This document shows, in pieces, positions 43,165 to 52,907 of a stretch of 64,000 bases of DNA. The notes under the pieces were generated by a model. That model searched no databases, was not told the origin of the DNA, and was given only the letters and a program-made list of their open reading frames with translations. The position numbers and the translations under genes were made by a program. The DNA is taken from the NCBI RefSeq assembly GCF_900113415.1, contig NZ_FOPH01000003.1, forward strand, positions 124,001 to 188,000, read 5' to 3'. Origin of the DNA: Oribacterium sp. WCC10 (GTDB lineage: Bacteria > Bacillota > Clostridia > Lachnospirales > Lachnospiraceae). The number at the start of each line of letters is the position of its first letter. The stretch's first letter is position 1.

Positions 43165-45174
43165 TTATTCCGGTATCCTTTGTGTGCTTACATTTTTATA
43201 GCCGGAAACAAAGCTTACAGTTACGTTTTTCTTTTCGCCTGCATTGATAGCGACCTTTTCGAATCCGATAAGTTCTCTCACTTTGCTCTTAAGGTTATCT
43301 CCGAAGACCATAACAGTTTCCTTGCCATCCATATCACCTGTATTTGTTACAGTGACAGTCAGAACATTGTCCGAAGATATTTTTTCATCTTCATATGCAA
43401 AGCTTGTATATGAAAGACCGTATCCGAACGGGAACTGAACTTTGATTCCATGCTTATCAGTGTATTTATAACCGATTTCATAGCCTTCATTATAATGAAC
43501 TATGTCCTCTCGTCCAAACTCACCCACACTGAATGCAGAGCAGTCTTCAAGCTTCAAATAGAAGGTCTCAGGCAGTTTTCCTGATGGATTATTGTCTCCG
43601 AACAGGGTATGAGCTATGGCTCTGCCGCCTTCACAGCCGTTATAATACGACCAGAGAACAGTATCAGCCTTGTCTATCCATGAACTCATCTCAACAGAAC
43701 TTCCGCTGATGAGAATGACTACAGCATCCTTTCTGATATCAAGTATAGAACTTATCAGTTCATCCTGACCGTAAGGAAGCTTCATATCAGGCTTGTCAAA
43801 GCCCTCCCTGTCAAGTACATGGTTGAGACCGCCTACATAGATGACGCTGTCATAGTCATTTGTACGAAGAGCATTGAGAACTTCTTCACGGCGTTCGATG
43901 GAAACCTTCTTGAGCTGTTCATTCTCTTCAACATTAACCTTTTCAAGACTGTTTTCCTGCCAGTTGATTTCTGTACTGTCAGGAGCTATATCTGCATCAT
44001 ATCCTGAGATATAGTCTATCTTTGTATTGCCTCCCAGATATTCTTTAAGTCCGAGAAGCGGATTTATCTCGTAAAGTGCCTTTATCTCAGCGCTGCCGCC
44101 GCCCAGGGAGTGCTGTCTGATAGCATTATCACCAATCACAAGTATTCTCTTCTGTTTTTCAGCATCAAGAGGAAGGACTTTGCTTTCGTTCTTAAGAAGA
44201 ACAATGGACTCGGATGCTACATTATAGGCAGTTTCCTGATGTGAGCGTGAGTTATATGAACCCTTCTGTCTCTTTTTGTCAAGCATATGAAGCCTGTCCA
44301 TCATAAGAAGAAGTCTGTATACCTTCTGATTTATTACATCTTCAGGGATTTTTCCTTCTGATACCATCTTCTTAAGAGGCTCAGCGAAGCAGTATTCATC
44401 GAAATTATCTGTCACAGACATTTCCAGATCACATCCTGCCACAGCCGCCTTGTATGTATCGTGTACTCCGCCCCAATCGGATATTACTACACCATCGTAG
44501 TTCCACTCTTTTCTCAGGACATCATCAAGGAGATATTTGTTTTCGCAGCAGTAGTCGCCAAATACTCGGTTATAGGCACCCATAACGGAATAGGCATTAC
44601 CCTCTGTGAGGACTCGTCTGAATACCTCAAGATAAGTATCCTTCAGAATGTCCCTGTCCATTTCGGTGTCCACAGCCATTCGCTCTGTTTCCTGATTGTT
44701 AAGCGCAAAATGCTTGACACATGAGGCAACATCATTTTCCTGAACACCCTTGACGAACTCTATCGCAAGTTCAGCTGTGAGATATCCGTCCTCACTGAAG
44801 TACTCGAAGTTTCTGCCGCAAAGCGGACTGCGCTTAATGTTTATGCCCGGAGCAAGTATCACATCCTTGCCTCTGCCACGGGCTTCGGCTCCGAGAACCG
44901 AACCTTCACTGTGAGCCATTTCACGATTGAAAGTTGCAGCGAGAGCGCTGTTACAGGGAAGATATGTGACAAGATCATCCTGATAGTTCAGAGATATCCA
45001 TTTGCTGTCGAAGAACTCTCCTCTTACACCCATAGGTCCATCTGATGTCATAATGTCCGGGATTCCAAGTCTATCGACTCCATCGTTATGAAAGAATCCG
45101 CTTCCGTGGACCATGCCGATTTTTTCATCCAGAGTCATTTTATCTACAATTTCAAGTAACTGTTCTTTTGTCAT
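43165..45174 (-). CDS. GH3 beta-glycosidase (beta-glucosidase or beta-xylosidase), cytoplasmic
   Basis: The 669-residue GH3 enzyme has the N-terminal barrel with SDGPMGVRG, KHFALNNQE and the nucleophile Asp in VVISDWGGVHD, then the alpha/beta sandwich (GGGSAEIKALYEINPL, NGCEGGRAIAHTLFGDNNPSG) and a C-terminal fibronectin-III-like domain (PFGYGLSYTSF). It is shorter than many GH3 beta-glucosidases, lacking a PA14 insert. No signal peptide. AAGGA precedes the ATG. Position next to the xylan operon and the second importer leaves xylosidase or glucosidase activity open; sequence alone does not decide. Confidence 0.92.
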   Translation of the reverse strand: MTKEQLLEIVDKMTLDEKIGMVHGSGFFHNDGVDRLGIPDIMTSDGPMGVRGEFFDSKWISLNYQDDLVTYLPCNSALAATFNREMAHSEGSVLGAEARGRGKDVILAPGINIKRSPLCGRNFEYFSEDGYLTAELAIEFVKGVQENDVASCVKHFALNNQETERMAVDTEMDRDILKDTYLEVFRRVLTEGNAYSVMGAYNRVFGDYCCENKYLLDDVLRKEWNYDGVVISDWGGVHDTYKAAVAGCDLEMSVTDNFDEYCFAEPLKKMVSEGKIPEDVINQKVYRLLLMMDRLHMLDKKRQKGSYNSRSHQETAYNVASESIVLLKNESKVLPLDAEKQKRILVIGDNAIRQHSLGGGSAEIKALYEINPLLGLKEYLGGNTKIDYISGYDADIAPDSTEINWQENSLEKVNVEENEQLKKVSIERREEVLNALRTNDYDSVIYVGGLNHVLDREGFDKPDMKLPYGQDELISSILDIRKDAVVILISGSSVEMSSWIDKADTVLWSYYNGCEGGRAIAHTLFGDNNPSGKLPETFYLKLEDCSAFSVGEFGREDIVHYNEGYEIGYKYTDKHGIKVQFPFGYGLSYTSFAYEDEKISSDNVLTVTVTNTGDMDGKETVMVFGDNLKSKVRELIGFEKVAINAGEKKNVTVSFVSGYKNVSTQRIPE

Positions 45175-45248
45175 ATTATTATCCTTACTTTGTCATATCA
45201 CCAATGTACTGAAACATCATGGCGAATATCTGATTTTCATACTTCTTG

Positions 45249-45262
45249 TTTACTTAAGTAAA
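45249..45262. promoter_or_regulatory. Perfect palindrome upstream of the GH3 gene
   Basis: TTTACTTAAGTAAA is a perfect 14-bp palindrome 75 bp upstream of the GH3 start. A similar half (GTTTACTTAATCG) lies just upstream of the LacI gene. It may be the operator of the LacI-type or another regulator of the cluster. Confidence 0.45.
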
Positions 45263-45350
45263 TCAGTGAGTATCATATATTTCTGCTACTCACTGATTTA
45301 AACCAACCTGCACATATGTGCACGTATACTTAATTTAAAATAAATCTATA

Positions 45351-46268
45351 TTAACCCTTTACGGCACCGGCAGTAACTCCGCCAACGATATACTTTGAAA
45401 GGATAAGGTAGATAACGATTACAGGGAATATAGATGCGGCAATCATGATATATACCTGACCCATATCAAATCTTAACCAGTCTGCACCACGAAGCTGTGC
45501 GATAAGTACAGGAAGCGTTTTTCTGGAATCTGTATGAAGTATCAGTGCAGGTGTGAAGTAGTTGTTCCAGCTTCCGACGAAACTGAATATAACCTGTACA
45601 CTGATGGCCGGTTTTAAAAGCGGAAGTATGATGGTATTGAATGTTCTGAACTCGCCGGAACCGTCAATTCTCGAAGCCTCAATCAGTTCCATAGGAAGAT
45701 TGCTGGCCATATACTGTCTGAAGTAGAAGTATGTTACAGGTGAAGCAACCGAAGGAATGATAAGCGGAAGCAGCGAATCATCCATACCCATATTGTTGAT
45801 GAGCTGGATGAAACCGAGTATGGTTACCTGTCCAGGTATCATCATGATGGCAAGTATAAATGCTGAGATAGCATCTCTTCCCTTGAATCTGTAGGTATTG
45901 ATAGCGTAAGCAGTCATAGCAGAAAAGTAAACGCAAAGAACTGATGCGAATACGGAAACCGTAAGACTGTTAACAAAACCCATAGCTATAGGGATGGTTC
46001 CGTTTATAAGGTTCTCCCAGTTTTCAAATACATGAGTACTTGGAAGCATGGTGAAGCCTCTGGTCATCTCAGCGTGAGATCTTGTTGCATTTATAAGAAG
46101 GATGTAAAACCAGATGAGACACAGGAAAGTGAATACTGAAAGCACAGTATATGCTATGATTCGTCTTGTCCCAACCGGCAAACCTTTACTTTTATGAGTT
46201 TCCATACTATTCTCCATTCCGTGCGAATTCTCTTTAAGCCTGATGGCTATAGAACTACTGTTAGTCAC
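45351..46268 (-). CDS. ABC sugar transporter permease, MalG type (second importer)
   Basis: The 305-residue protein has six membrane segments and the EAA loop IEASRIDGSGEFRTFNTIIL. It ends in the GGVTAGAVKG tail common to MalG-type permeases. The best-supported start is a GTG at 46268 with AAAGGAG 6 bases upstream; an ATG at 46205 has GGAG at the same distance and would remove 21 residues. It pairs with the gene 75 bp upstream. Cellobiose or cello-oligosaccharide uptake is inferred from the neighbouring cellobiose phosphorylase. Confidence 0.9.
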   Translation of the reverse strand: MTNSSSIAIRLKENSHGMENSMETHKSKGLPVGTRRIIAYTVLSVFTFLCLIWFYILLINATRSHAEMTRGFTMLPSTHVFENWENLINGTIPIAMGFVNSLTVSVFASVLCVYFSAMTAYAINTYRFKGRDAISAFILAIMMIPGQVTILGFIQLINNMGMDDSLLPLIIPSVASPVTYFYFRQYMASNLPMELIEASRIDGSGEFRTFNTIILPLLKPAISVQVIFSFVGSWNNYFTPALILHTDSRKTLPVLIAQLRGADWLRFDMGQVYIMIAASIFPVIVIYLILSKYIVGGVTAGAVKG

Positions 46269-46343
46269 ACTAAACTCCTTTCTCTTATTGAACCGGATCA
46301 GATAGATATCTTCAGACCGGATCTGACTGTATCAGGGTACTCT

Positions 46344-47276
46344 TTAATAAAATCTTTTAGCAGGCTTTTCGTCTTTTGCACTGTTTATCTTAAATACTAC
46401 GAGACTGAGTATTAATGTAATGATAAACATATAAACTGAAAGAGTGCCGCCCATTCCGAAGTTTTTACTTGTCAGATACTGATTCAGGTTCATGATAACT
46501 GTTGTAGTTGAACCTGCCGGTGTACCCTTACCATTTGTAAGAATCTGAGGAACGTCATACATCTGAAGACCGCCGATAAGAGATGTGATAAGCACATATA
46601 TGAAGATCGGACGAAGAATAGGCATTGTTATACGGAAGAAAATCTGAGAAGCACTTGCTCCGTCAACCTCTGCCGCTTCATAGAGAGAACCGTCGATTCC
46701 CAACATACCTGCAAGCAGAAGTATGGTGGTATTACCGAACCACATAAGAAAGTTCATAAGCATTATCAGAATTCTTGATGCTGCAACGCTGTTCATGAAC
46801 TTAAAAGGTTCTTTAAGAATGTGAAGACTGATGAGGATCTGGTTTATAGGACCTGCATCTGCAAAGAGTGCGAAGAATAACATGGAAAATGCTGATGCCA
46901 TGATAAGATTCGGCATGTAGATTACTGTCTTGAAAAATCTCTGTCCCTTGAGTCTCAGACTTGGATCTGAGAACCAGTATGCAAGGATAAGTGCCACAGT
47001 TATCTGTGGAATGAAACCACCGATCCACATGATAAGTGTGTTTCCGAGATATTTCCAGATTTCAGGAGCGGTAAGAAGATTAATGTAATTTTCGATACCG
47101 ATGAATCTGGGGCCTATCTGAAGCAGACCTGAATAGTAGTTTTCGAAAAAACTGTTAAAGATAGTTGACATCAAAGGAATGAAACTGAAAATCACATATA
47201 CCAGAAAGAAAGGTATGAGGAATATATATCCCCAGCGATTATACCTTTGTACCGTGCCGGCTTTCTTCTTAACCAT
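46344..47276 (-). CDS. ABC sugar transporter permease, MalF type (second importer)
   Basis: The 310-residue permease begins with a charged N-terminus, then YIFLIPFFLVYVIFSFIPL and five more membrane segments. The EAA loop is YEAAEVDGASASQIFFRITM. GGAGG precedes the ATG by 8 bases. It follows the binding-protein gene by 65 bp. As in the first importer, no ATPase gene is in the operon, so a shared MsmX-like ATPase elsewhere in the genome must energise it. Confidence 0.92.
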   Translation of the reverse strand: MVKKKAGTVQRYNRWGYIFLIPFFLVYVIFSFIPLMSTIFNSFFENYYSGLLQIGPRFIGIENYINLLTAPEIWKYLGNTLIMWIGGFIPQITVALILAYWFSDPSLRLKGQRFFKTVIYMPNLIMASAFSMLFFALFADAGPINQILISLHILKEPFKFMNSVAASRILIMLMNFLMWFGNTTILLLAGMLGIDGSLYEAAEVDGASASQIFFRITMPILRPIFIYVLITSLIGGLQMYDVPQILTNGKGTPAGSTTTVIMNLNQYLTSKNFGMGGTLSVYMFIITLILSLVVFKINSAKDEKPAKRFY

Positions 47277-47341
47277 TTGAAACCTCCATGTAATAGCATT
47301 TTTTAGAATTGCCTGCCGGATAACCGACAGGCAATGATTTT

Positions 47342-48679
47342 TTATTTCTTAAGATCAGGATATCTTGTTGTGGCAAGTGTGTAGAACTGCTCCATAGCTT
47401 CATCGATGGTCTTGTAGTTGCCCTTGATGTAGTCACCCATAGCTGACTGGAAGTCTTGAAGGAGTCCCTGATCGTATGCTGTAAGGTTGGCCATGTCGAT
47501 CTTGTCAGCGCCTGCACAGAACATCTTAAGAGGATTCTGTCCGCCGAGAACTTCGTTCTTGTAAGAATCATCGTTTGCGAGCTTTTCCATAACAGGCTTG
47601 TTGTTTACGAAATCATTGTCCTTGAGAACGATGTCCTTCATGATTTCAGGATCACAAGTCATCTTCTTCATGATATCTGCAACAAGATCAGCATTATCTG
47701 TTCCGGCTGCAGCACAGATCCATGTACCACCCCAATAGAAGCCCTGAGGACCTTCGATAGCACCCCAGCCGCCATCATGAGCGATTGAACCTTCAACATC
47801 CTTGGCCATTGAGAAGTCGATGAGCCATGCCGGTCCGAAGTAAGCAAATACATTTCCTTCAGGATAGAATCCCTTAGTCCAGTCATCTGTCCACTGATCA
47901 AATGTATCGCAGTAACCTGAGTCAACCATGTTCTTGGAATCCTCTACCCACTTGATAAGGTTGTCATCAACCTGGATCTTCATATCATCATCAACCCATG
48001 GAAGCTTTGCGTTGTTCTGGTAGATTCTGAATGTATCAGCCATAGAAGCAACTGTATGGTAGCCTTTATCCTTGAGCTTTGCTGCTGACTCGTTGAACTT
48101 GCTCCAGTCAGAGAAGTAATTCTGAACTTCTTCAGGTTCCTGTGTACCGAATACCTCTTCCGCTACCTTTCTGTTGTAGATCATAACACCCGGACAGCCC
48201 TGCCATGAGGTTCCCTTGATGACACCCTTTGAATCGGTTACAACATCCTGTGTGTACTTGTACTGATCCTTCATGTCATCAGCCGTGATGCCGAGATCAG
48301 TAAGAGGAACTGTGAATGGTGTATCTGTGTACTTAACCGCATAGTCAGCTTCAACAAGGAAGAGGTCAAGCTTTTCATCCTGTGCTGCCTTGTCCTGGGC
48401 AAGAAGGATTTCATCAAGTCTGTTCTGGTAAGCATTTTCCTGATTTGGAGTGATATGCCACTTAACAGTAATATCGCCGATCTTACCTGTTGTTCCGTCT
48501 ACTTCCTCATATCCCGGATAGTGATCAATGAGACGTGACTTGAATTCCTCATTCCAGGCTGCGATATTAAGAACCTTTCCTGTTCCTGCGACTTCAGGTG
48601 TGCTTTTGCTTCCGCATCCTGAAAGTGCACTCAGTACCATGGTTGTTGACAGTAACAATCCGAGAGTTGTTTTTCTCAT
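47342..48679 (-). CDS. Extracellular solute-binding lipoprotein of the second sugar ABC importer
   Basis: From Met at 48679 the protein has 445 residues with a lipoprotein signal ending LSALSGC and a binding fold containing AAWNEEFKSRLIDHYPGYEE, GTSWQGCPGVMIYNRKVAEE and WGAIEGPQGFYWGGTWI. The aromatic-rich pocket region suits an oligosaccharide. The longest frame starts 18 bases earlier, inside the GGAGG ribosome site, so I reject it. It follows the LacI gene by 80 bp and may be co-transcribed with it. Confidence 0.9.
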   Translation of the reverse strand: MRKTTLGLLLSTTMVLSALSGCGSKSTPEVAGTGKVLNIAAWNEEFKSRLIDHYPGYEEVDGTTGKIGDITVKWHITPNQENAYQNRLDEILLAQDKAAQDEKLDLFLVEADYAVKYTDTPFTVPLTDLGITADDMKDQYKYTQDVVTDSKGVIKGTSWQGCPGVMIYNRKVAEEVFGTQEPEEVQNYFSDWSKFNESAAKLKDKGYHTVASMADTFRIYQNNAKLPWVDDDMKIQVDDNLIKWVEDSKNMVDSGYCDTFDQWTDDWTKGFYPEGNVFAYFGPAWLIDFSMAKDVEGSIAHDGGWGAIEGPQGFYWGGTWICAAAGTDNADLVADIMKKMTCDPEIMKDIVLKDNDFVNNKPVMEKLANDDSYKNEVLGGQNPLKMFCAGADKIDMANLTAYDQGLLQDFQSAMGDYIKGNYKTIDEAMEQFYTLATTRYPDLKK

Positions 48680-48759
48680 AACTACATTTGCCTCCATTAT
48701 TTTTTTAACGTTATCCTTTGCGTTGACATATCCGATTCCTTTTCAGAAATGTCTCTGCA

Positions 48760-49821
48760 TTATATTTCATCAGGTTGCCCTGACGTGTTCTGATTTTCAA
48801 TTTTTGCCACTGACTCGCCTTCATCCAGCTTGCCATCCACCAAAAGGTGTTCTATAAGTGTTCCCTTTGGATTGTTGATAAGAGCAATCAGCTTTTCGGC
48901 GGCAAGAGATCCCAGCTTTCTGGTGTCCTGAACCAGAGTTGTGAGTCTTGGGCTTATCCTTCTGGCAAGTTCGATACCATCGTAACCTACTATAGATATG
49001 TCCTCCGGTATCCTGAGTCCTCTTTCCCTGACTGCATTCATGCATCCGAAGGATGAAAAATCATCAGGGCAGATGATACAGGTCGGCGGATTTTTGAGAT
49101 CCAAAAGCTTCTTGGTTGCTTCATAGGTCTTGACCGTATCTCTGTATGGAGCAGAGATCATGTACTCATCAGGAATCTCAAGACCGAATTCCTGCATAGT
49201 CTTATAGAAACATGTCAATCTGCTCTGTGTTACTGATGAGGTTTCGCGAGCGTGTATATATGCGATTTTTTTGTGTCCCTGCTTATATATATAGGTAACA
49301 AGATCTTTCATTCCTGTAACGTTATCAGACTGAACCGACATGCAGCTGTCAAACATATGATCAATGGTAACTACAGGTATGCTGCTGTTGACAAGCTCTG
49401 TCACTTCGGGATCATAGAAGTCAACGCAGGCTATCACTACTCCATCAAAACCTCTGTACAACGCATGGGATAGATATGACATTCTGTTTTCATCGCTTCT
49501 GTTTGAGTTGATAAATGTTATGTCATAACCGTTTTTCTCTGCGGTCTGCTTGAAACTGTCCAATACATGTGAGAAATAGTCATGTGTAAGTCCACTGTTT
49601 GCTTCATCAACAAATAGAACTCCGATATTATTTGTTCTGTTTGTCTTCAATGCCTGAGCAGCGGCGTTTGGTCTGTATCCAAGCTCTGCAGCAGTTTTTT
49701 TGATCTGTGCTTTTTTCTCTGCACTTATATCACTATGATCATTCAGTGCTTTTGATACTGTCGCGATAGAAACTCCGCAAGCATTAGATATGTCCTTGAG
49801 AGAAACTGTTCTTTTAGTCAT
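48760..49821 (-). CDS. LacI-family transcriptional regulator
   Basis: The 353-residue regulator has the N-terminal helix-turn-helix and hinge VSLKDISNACGVSIATVSKA with ELGYRPNAAAQALKT, then a periplasmic-binding-protein-like sensor (NNIGVLFVDEANSG, GFDGVVIACVDF, PEDISIVGYDGIELA). The C-terminal ~30 residues extend past the usual end with a charged tail. GAGGA precedes the ATG. It is divergent from cellobiose phosphorylase and upstream of the second importer, so it probably represses both until cellobiose or a derivative binds. Confidence 0.93.
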   Translation of the reverse strand: MTKRTVSLKDISNACGVSIATVSKALNDHSDISAEKKAQIKKTAAELGYRPNAAAQALKTNRTNNIGVLFVDEANSGLTHDYFSHVLDSFKQTAEKNGYDITFINSNRSDENRMSYLSHALYRGFDGVVIACVDFYDPEVTELVNSSIPVVTIDHMFDSCMSVQSDNVTGMKDLVTYIYKQGHKKIAYIHARETSSVTQSRLTCFYKTMQEFGLEIPDEYMISAPYRDTVKTYEATKKLLDLKNPPTCIICPDDFSSFGCMNAVRERGLRIPEDISIVGYDGIELARRISPRLTTLVQDTRKLGSLAAEKLIALINNPKGTLIEHLLVDGKLDEGESVAKIENQNTSGQPDEI

Positions 49822-50048
49822 ATATCCTCACTCATTGTTTACTTAATCGTTTTCGCAACTTGAATATACATCATCTTGTTGAGATATACAAGATTAAAAT
49901 TAAAAAAATTGTGTATATTTTATATTAATTGTCAATATTTGTTGATGAAGCGTGGGTTTTGACCGATATTTTTTCCGGTTGTAGAAAAAAACATTTAGTT
50001 AACAGCAAAAATTACTGTAACGTTTTCATATAAATGCTGTATTTGCGG

Positions 50049-50107
50049 TTGCATAATAGCAATTGTGAGTATATAATGCCACTAAACATACACCTTAAAC
50101 GTTTAAG
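50049..50107 (+). promoter_or_regulatory. Promoter and LacI-type operator of cellobiose phosphorylase
   Basis: TTGCAT (50049-50054), a 17-bp spacer and TATAAT (50072-50077) form a strong promoter. The perfect palindrome CTTAAACGTTTAAG (50094-50107), with the central CG typical of LacI-family operators, lies just after the start site and before the AGGAGG. A related sequence GTAACGTTTTCAT is at 50017-50029. The rest of the 301-bp divergent gap is AT-rich and holds no gene. Confidence 0.75.
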
Positions 50108-50122
50108 TTACAGGAGGCATTT

Positions 50123-52564
50123 ATGAAATTCGGTTTCTTCGATGACGCTGCTCGTGAATACGTCATTACTACCCCAAAGACACCTTTGCCATGGATAAAC
50201 TATCTTGGAAATAAGGAGTTTTTCTCACTTATATCCAATACCTGTGGTGGTTATTCATTTTATAAAGATGCAAAGCTGATGAGACTTACCAGATACAGAT
50301 ACAACAATGTACCATATGATAACAACGGTAAGTATTTTTATATCAAAGACTTAAGTAACGACACTGTCTGGAATCCGGGTTGGCAGCCTGTTAAGACGGC
50401 TCTTGACAGTTACGAGTGCAGACATGGTCTTGGATACAGCAGGTTCAAGTCTTCTAAGAATGGTGTTGAAGCTTCTCTTCTTACTTTTGTTCCTATGGAT
50501 GACAATTGTGAAATTTCAATGATAACAATCACAAATAATAATGATGTAGACATTGATCTGTCTCTTTTCTCTTATGTTGAATGGTGTCTTTGGAATGCTG
50601 ATGATGATATGAAGAACTTTCAGCGTAACCTTAGTACCGGTGAAGTTGAGGTTGCAGAAGGTGGCTCAGTTCTTTTCCATAAGACAGAGTACCGTGAAAG
50701 AAGAAATCATTATGCAGTATATGGTGTAAACAGTGCTGTGACAGGATTTGACACAAGTAGAGATGCATTTCTGGGGGCATATAACGGTCCGGACAGTCCT
50801 GATGTTTTGGCTTCGGGAAAGGCCACGAATTCTGTTGCCAGCGGCTGGTCTCCTATCGCTTCTCATCAGATTGATCTTAAACTTTCGAAGGGCGAATCAA
50901 AAACATTTATATTCACTCTCGGATATATAGAAAACGAAGAGAATCAAAAGTGGGAAGCTCCATCCGTAATCAACAAAAAGAAAGCATTTGAAATGCTGGA
51001 AAGATATAATGATACCACAAAGGTTGAACAGGCTTTCTCTGAACTCAAAAACTATTGGGATGACCTTCTCGGAATATACCATGTATCTTCTTCAAATGAA
51101 AAAGTTGACAGAATGGTTAATATATGGAATCAGTATCAGTGCATGGTTACATTCAATATGTCAAGATCGGCTTCATACTATGAATCAGGAATTGGCAGAG
51201 GCATGGGATTCAGAGATTCCTGTCAGGATCTCCTCGGATTTGTTCATCTGATTCCGGACAGAGCAAGACAGAGAATCATCGACATAGCTTCAACACAATT
51301 CCCTGACGGAAGTGCATATCATCAGTATCAGCCCCTTACCAAAAAGGGGAATTCAGATATAGGTTCCGGATTTAATGATGATCCTCTGTGGCTTATCGCA
51401 GGAACAAGTGCCTATATCAGAGAGACCGGTGATCTTTCCATATTGAGTGAGCTGGTTCCGTTTGACAATGACACAAGCACTGCTCAGCCTCTTATGGCTC
51501 ATCTCCAAAGATCCTTTGACTTCACTGTCACACATAAGGGACCTCATGGACTTCCTCTTATAGGACGTGCAGACTGGAATGACTGCCTGAATCTGAACTG
51601 CTTCTCTGCTCATCCCGGTGAATCTTTTCAGACATTCGGACCTTCCGAGGGACCTGTTGCCGAGTCTGTATTTATAGCAGGAATGTTTGTCAAGTACGGT
51701 AAGGAATATGCTGAACTTGCAGAGCTTTTCGGAGATACAAGTGAAGCAGAAAGAGCAAGAAAAGAAGTTGAAAAGGTATATGATGCCGTTATCAACTACG
51801 GTTGGGACGGAGAATGGTTCCTGAGAGCCTATGATGCACATTCTGAGAAAGTAGGTTCAAAGGATTGCGAGGAAGGTCAGATCTATATCGAGCCACAGGG
51901 TTTCTGTACTCTTGCCGGTATCGGTGTAAAGGAAGGCCTTGCTGAAAAAGCATTAAAGAGTGTCGAAGAAAAACTTGATACAAAGTATGGAGTTATGATA
52001 CTTCAGCCTGCTTATACAAAGTATCATCTCGAACTTGGCGAAGTAAGCTCATATCCGCCTGGATACAAGGAGAACGGAGGTATCTTCTGCCACAACAATC
52101 CATGGGTTTCTATAGCTGAAACAGTTCTCGGACACGGTGACAGAGCATTTGACATATATAAGAAGACCTGTCCGGCGTTTATAGAGGAAATAAGCGAAGT
52201 ACATTGTACGGAGCCATATGTTTATTCACAGATGGTAGCGGGAAAAGATGCAAGATTTTTCGGACAGGGCAAAAACAGCTGGCTCACAGGTACTGCAGCC
52301 TGGACCTTTGTTAATGTTTCGCAGTACATCCTTGGTGTCTGCCCTACACACCATGGTCTTTCCATAGATCCATGTCTCCCATCTGACTTCGGCGATTTCA
52401 CATTATCAAGAAAGTATCGCGGTGCTGTATACAACATCACAGTAGAGACAAACGGATCACAGAAAGGTATAAAAAAGCTGGTCGTAAATGGTAATGAGAT
52501 AAGCGGTAATGTTATTCCTTATGATGAAAAGGTAAAGGAATATAATGTTACGGCAATTATGTGA
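50123..52564 (+). CDS. Cellobiose phosphorylase (GH94)
   Basis: The 813-residue protein matches the Clostridial cellobiose phosphorylases over its whole length: the opening [68 protein letters not shown] and GIFCHNN near the C-terminus. The DWND segment at 484-487 holds the general acid. It phosphorolyses cellobiose to glucose 1-phosphate and glucose, saving ATP after intact uptake. No signal peptide. AGGAGG lies 7 bases before the ATG. Family members acting on other beta-1,4-glucosides exist, but the similarity to the cellobiose branch is strong. A terminator follows. Confidence 0.95.
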   Translation: MKFGFFDDAAREYVITTPKTPLPWINYLGNKEFFSLISNTCGGYSFYKDAKLMRLTRYRYNNVPYDNNGKYFYIKDLSNDTVWNPGWQPVKTALDSYECRHGLGYSRFKSSKNGVEASLLTFVPMDDNCEISMITITNNNDVDIDLSLFSYVEWCLWNADDDMKNFQRNLSTGEVEVAEGGSVLFHKTEYRERRNHYAVYGVNSAVTGFDTSRDAFLGAYNGPDSPDVLASGKATNSVASGWSPIASHQIDLKLSKGESKTFIFTLGYIENEENQKWEAPSVINKKKAFEMLERYNDTTKVEQAFSELKNYWDDLLGIYHVSSSNEKVDRMVNIWNQYQCMVTFNMSRSASYYESGIGRGMGFRDSCQDLLGFVHLIPDRARQRIIDIASTQFPDGSAYHQYQPLTKKGNSDIGSGFNDDPLWLIAGTSAYIRETGDLSILSELVPFDNDTSTAQPLMAHLQRSFDFTVTHKGPHGLPLIGRADWNDCLNLNCFSAHPGESFQTFGPSEGPVAESVFIAGMFVKYGKEYAELAELFGDTSEAERARKEVEKVYDAVINYGWDGEWFLRAYDAHSEKVGSKDCEEGQIYIEPQGFCTLAGIGVKEGLAEKALKSVEEKLDTKYGVMILQPAYTKYHLELGEVSSYPPGYKENGGIFCHNNPWVSIAETVLGHGDRAFDIYKKTCPAFIEEISEVHCTEPYVYSQMVAGKDARFFGQGKNSWLTGTAAWTFVNVSQYILGVCPTHHGLSIDPCLPSDFGDFTLSRKYRGAVYNITVETNGSQKGIKKLVVNGNEISGNVIPYDEKVKEYNVTAIM

Positions 52565-52636
52565 TCATAAAGCGGGTCATAAAGTATAAATCCTCGTTAA
52601 AGCAAGTGTTTTGATACTTTGATCCTTACGTCTTCA

Positions 52637-52673
52637 TAAAAGGCATGTGCGGATTATTTGCACATGCCTTTTG
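52637..52673 (+). terminator. Intrinsic terminator after cellobiose phosphorylase
   Basis: AAAAGGCATGTGC (52638-52650) pairs perfectly with GCACATGCCTTTT (52660-52672). It lies 73 bp after the stop. Confidence 0.75.
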
Positions 52674-52823
52674 CAATATTTAAATATTGCCGAATACTAT
52701 TTACGACTGGATCTTTATCTTATTGACCTCCGGAGTATAAAGGATTATTCTATGCGAGTGGCTAAAAACGATGCAGCTACTTCGATTGAAATCGCAGATA
52801 GCAGGGCTGCATCATTTAATATT

Positions 52824-52844
52824 ATGATGTAATGGGCAAAAGTA
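52824..52844 (+). repeat. Half-copy of the MITE-like repeat end
   Basis: ATGATGTAATGGGCAAAAGTA resembles the left end ATGATACAAGGGTCAAAAGTA of the element at 61355. The stretch 52674-52907 otherwise holds only a weak hairpin (GCAGCTACTTCGATTGAAAT into CGCAG...GGGCTGC) and no gene. Confidence 0.4.
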
Positions 52845-52907
52845 GTAAATCAGCTGCCTGCATGTTGATTTGCTACTTTGTGATCCGATTATTCAAACGG
52901 GGAAATC

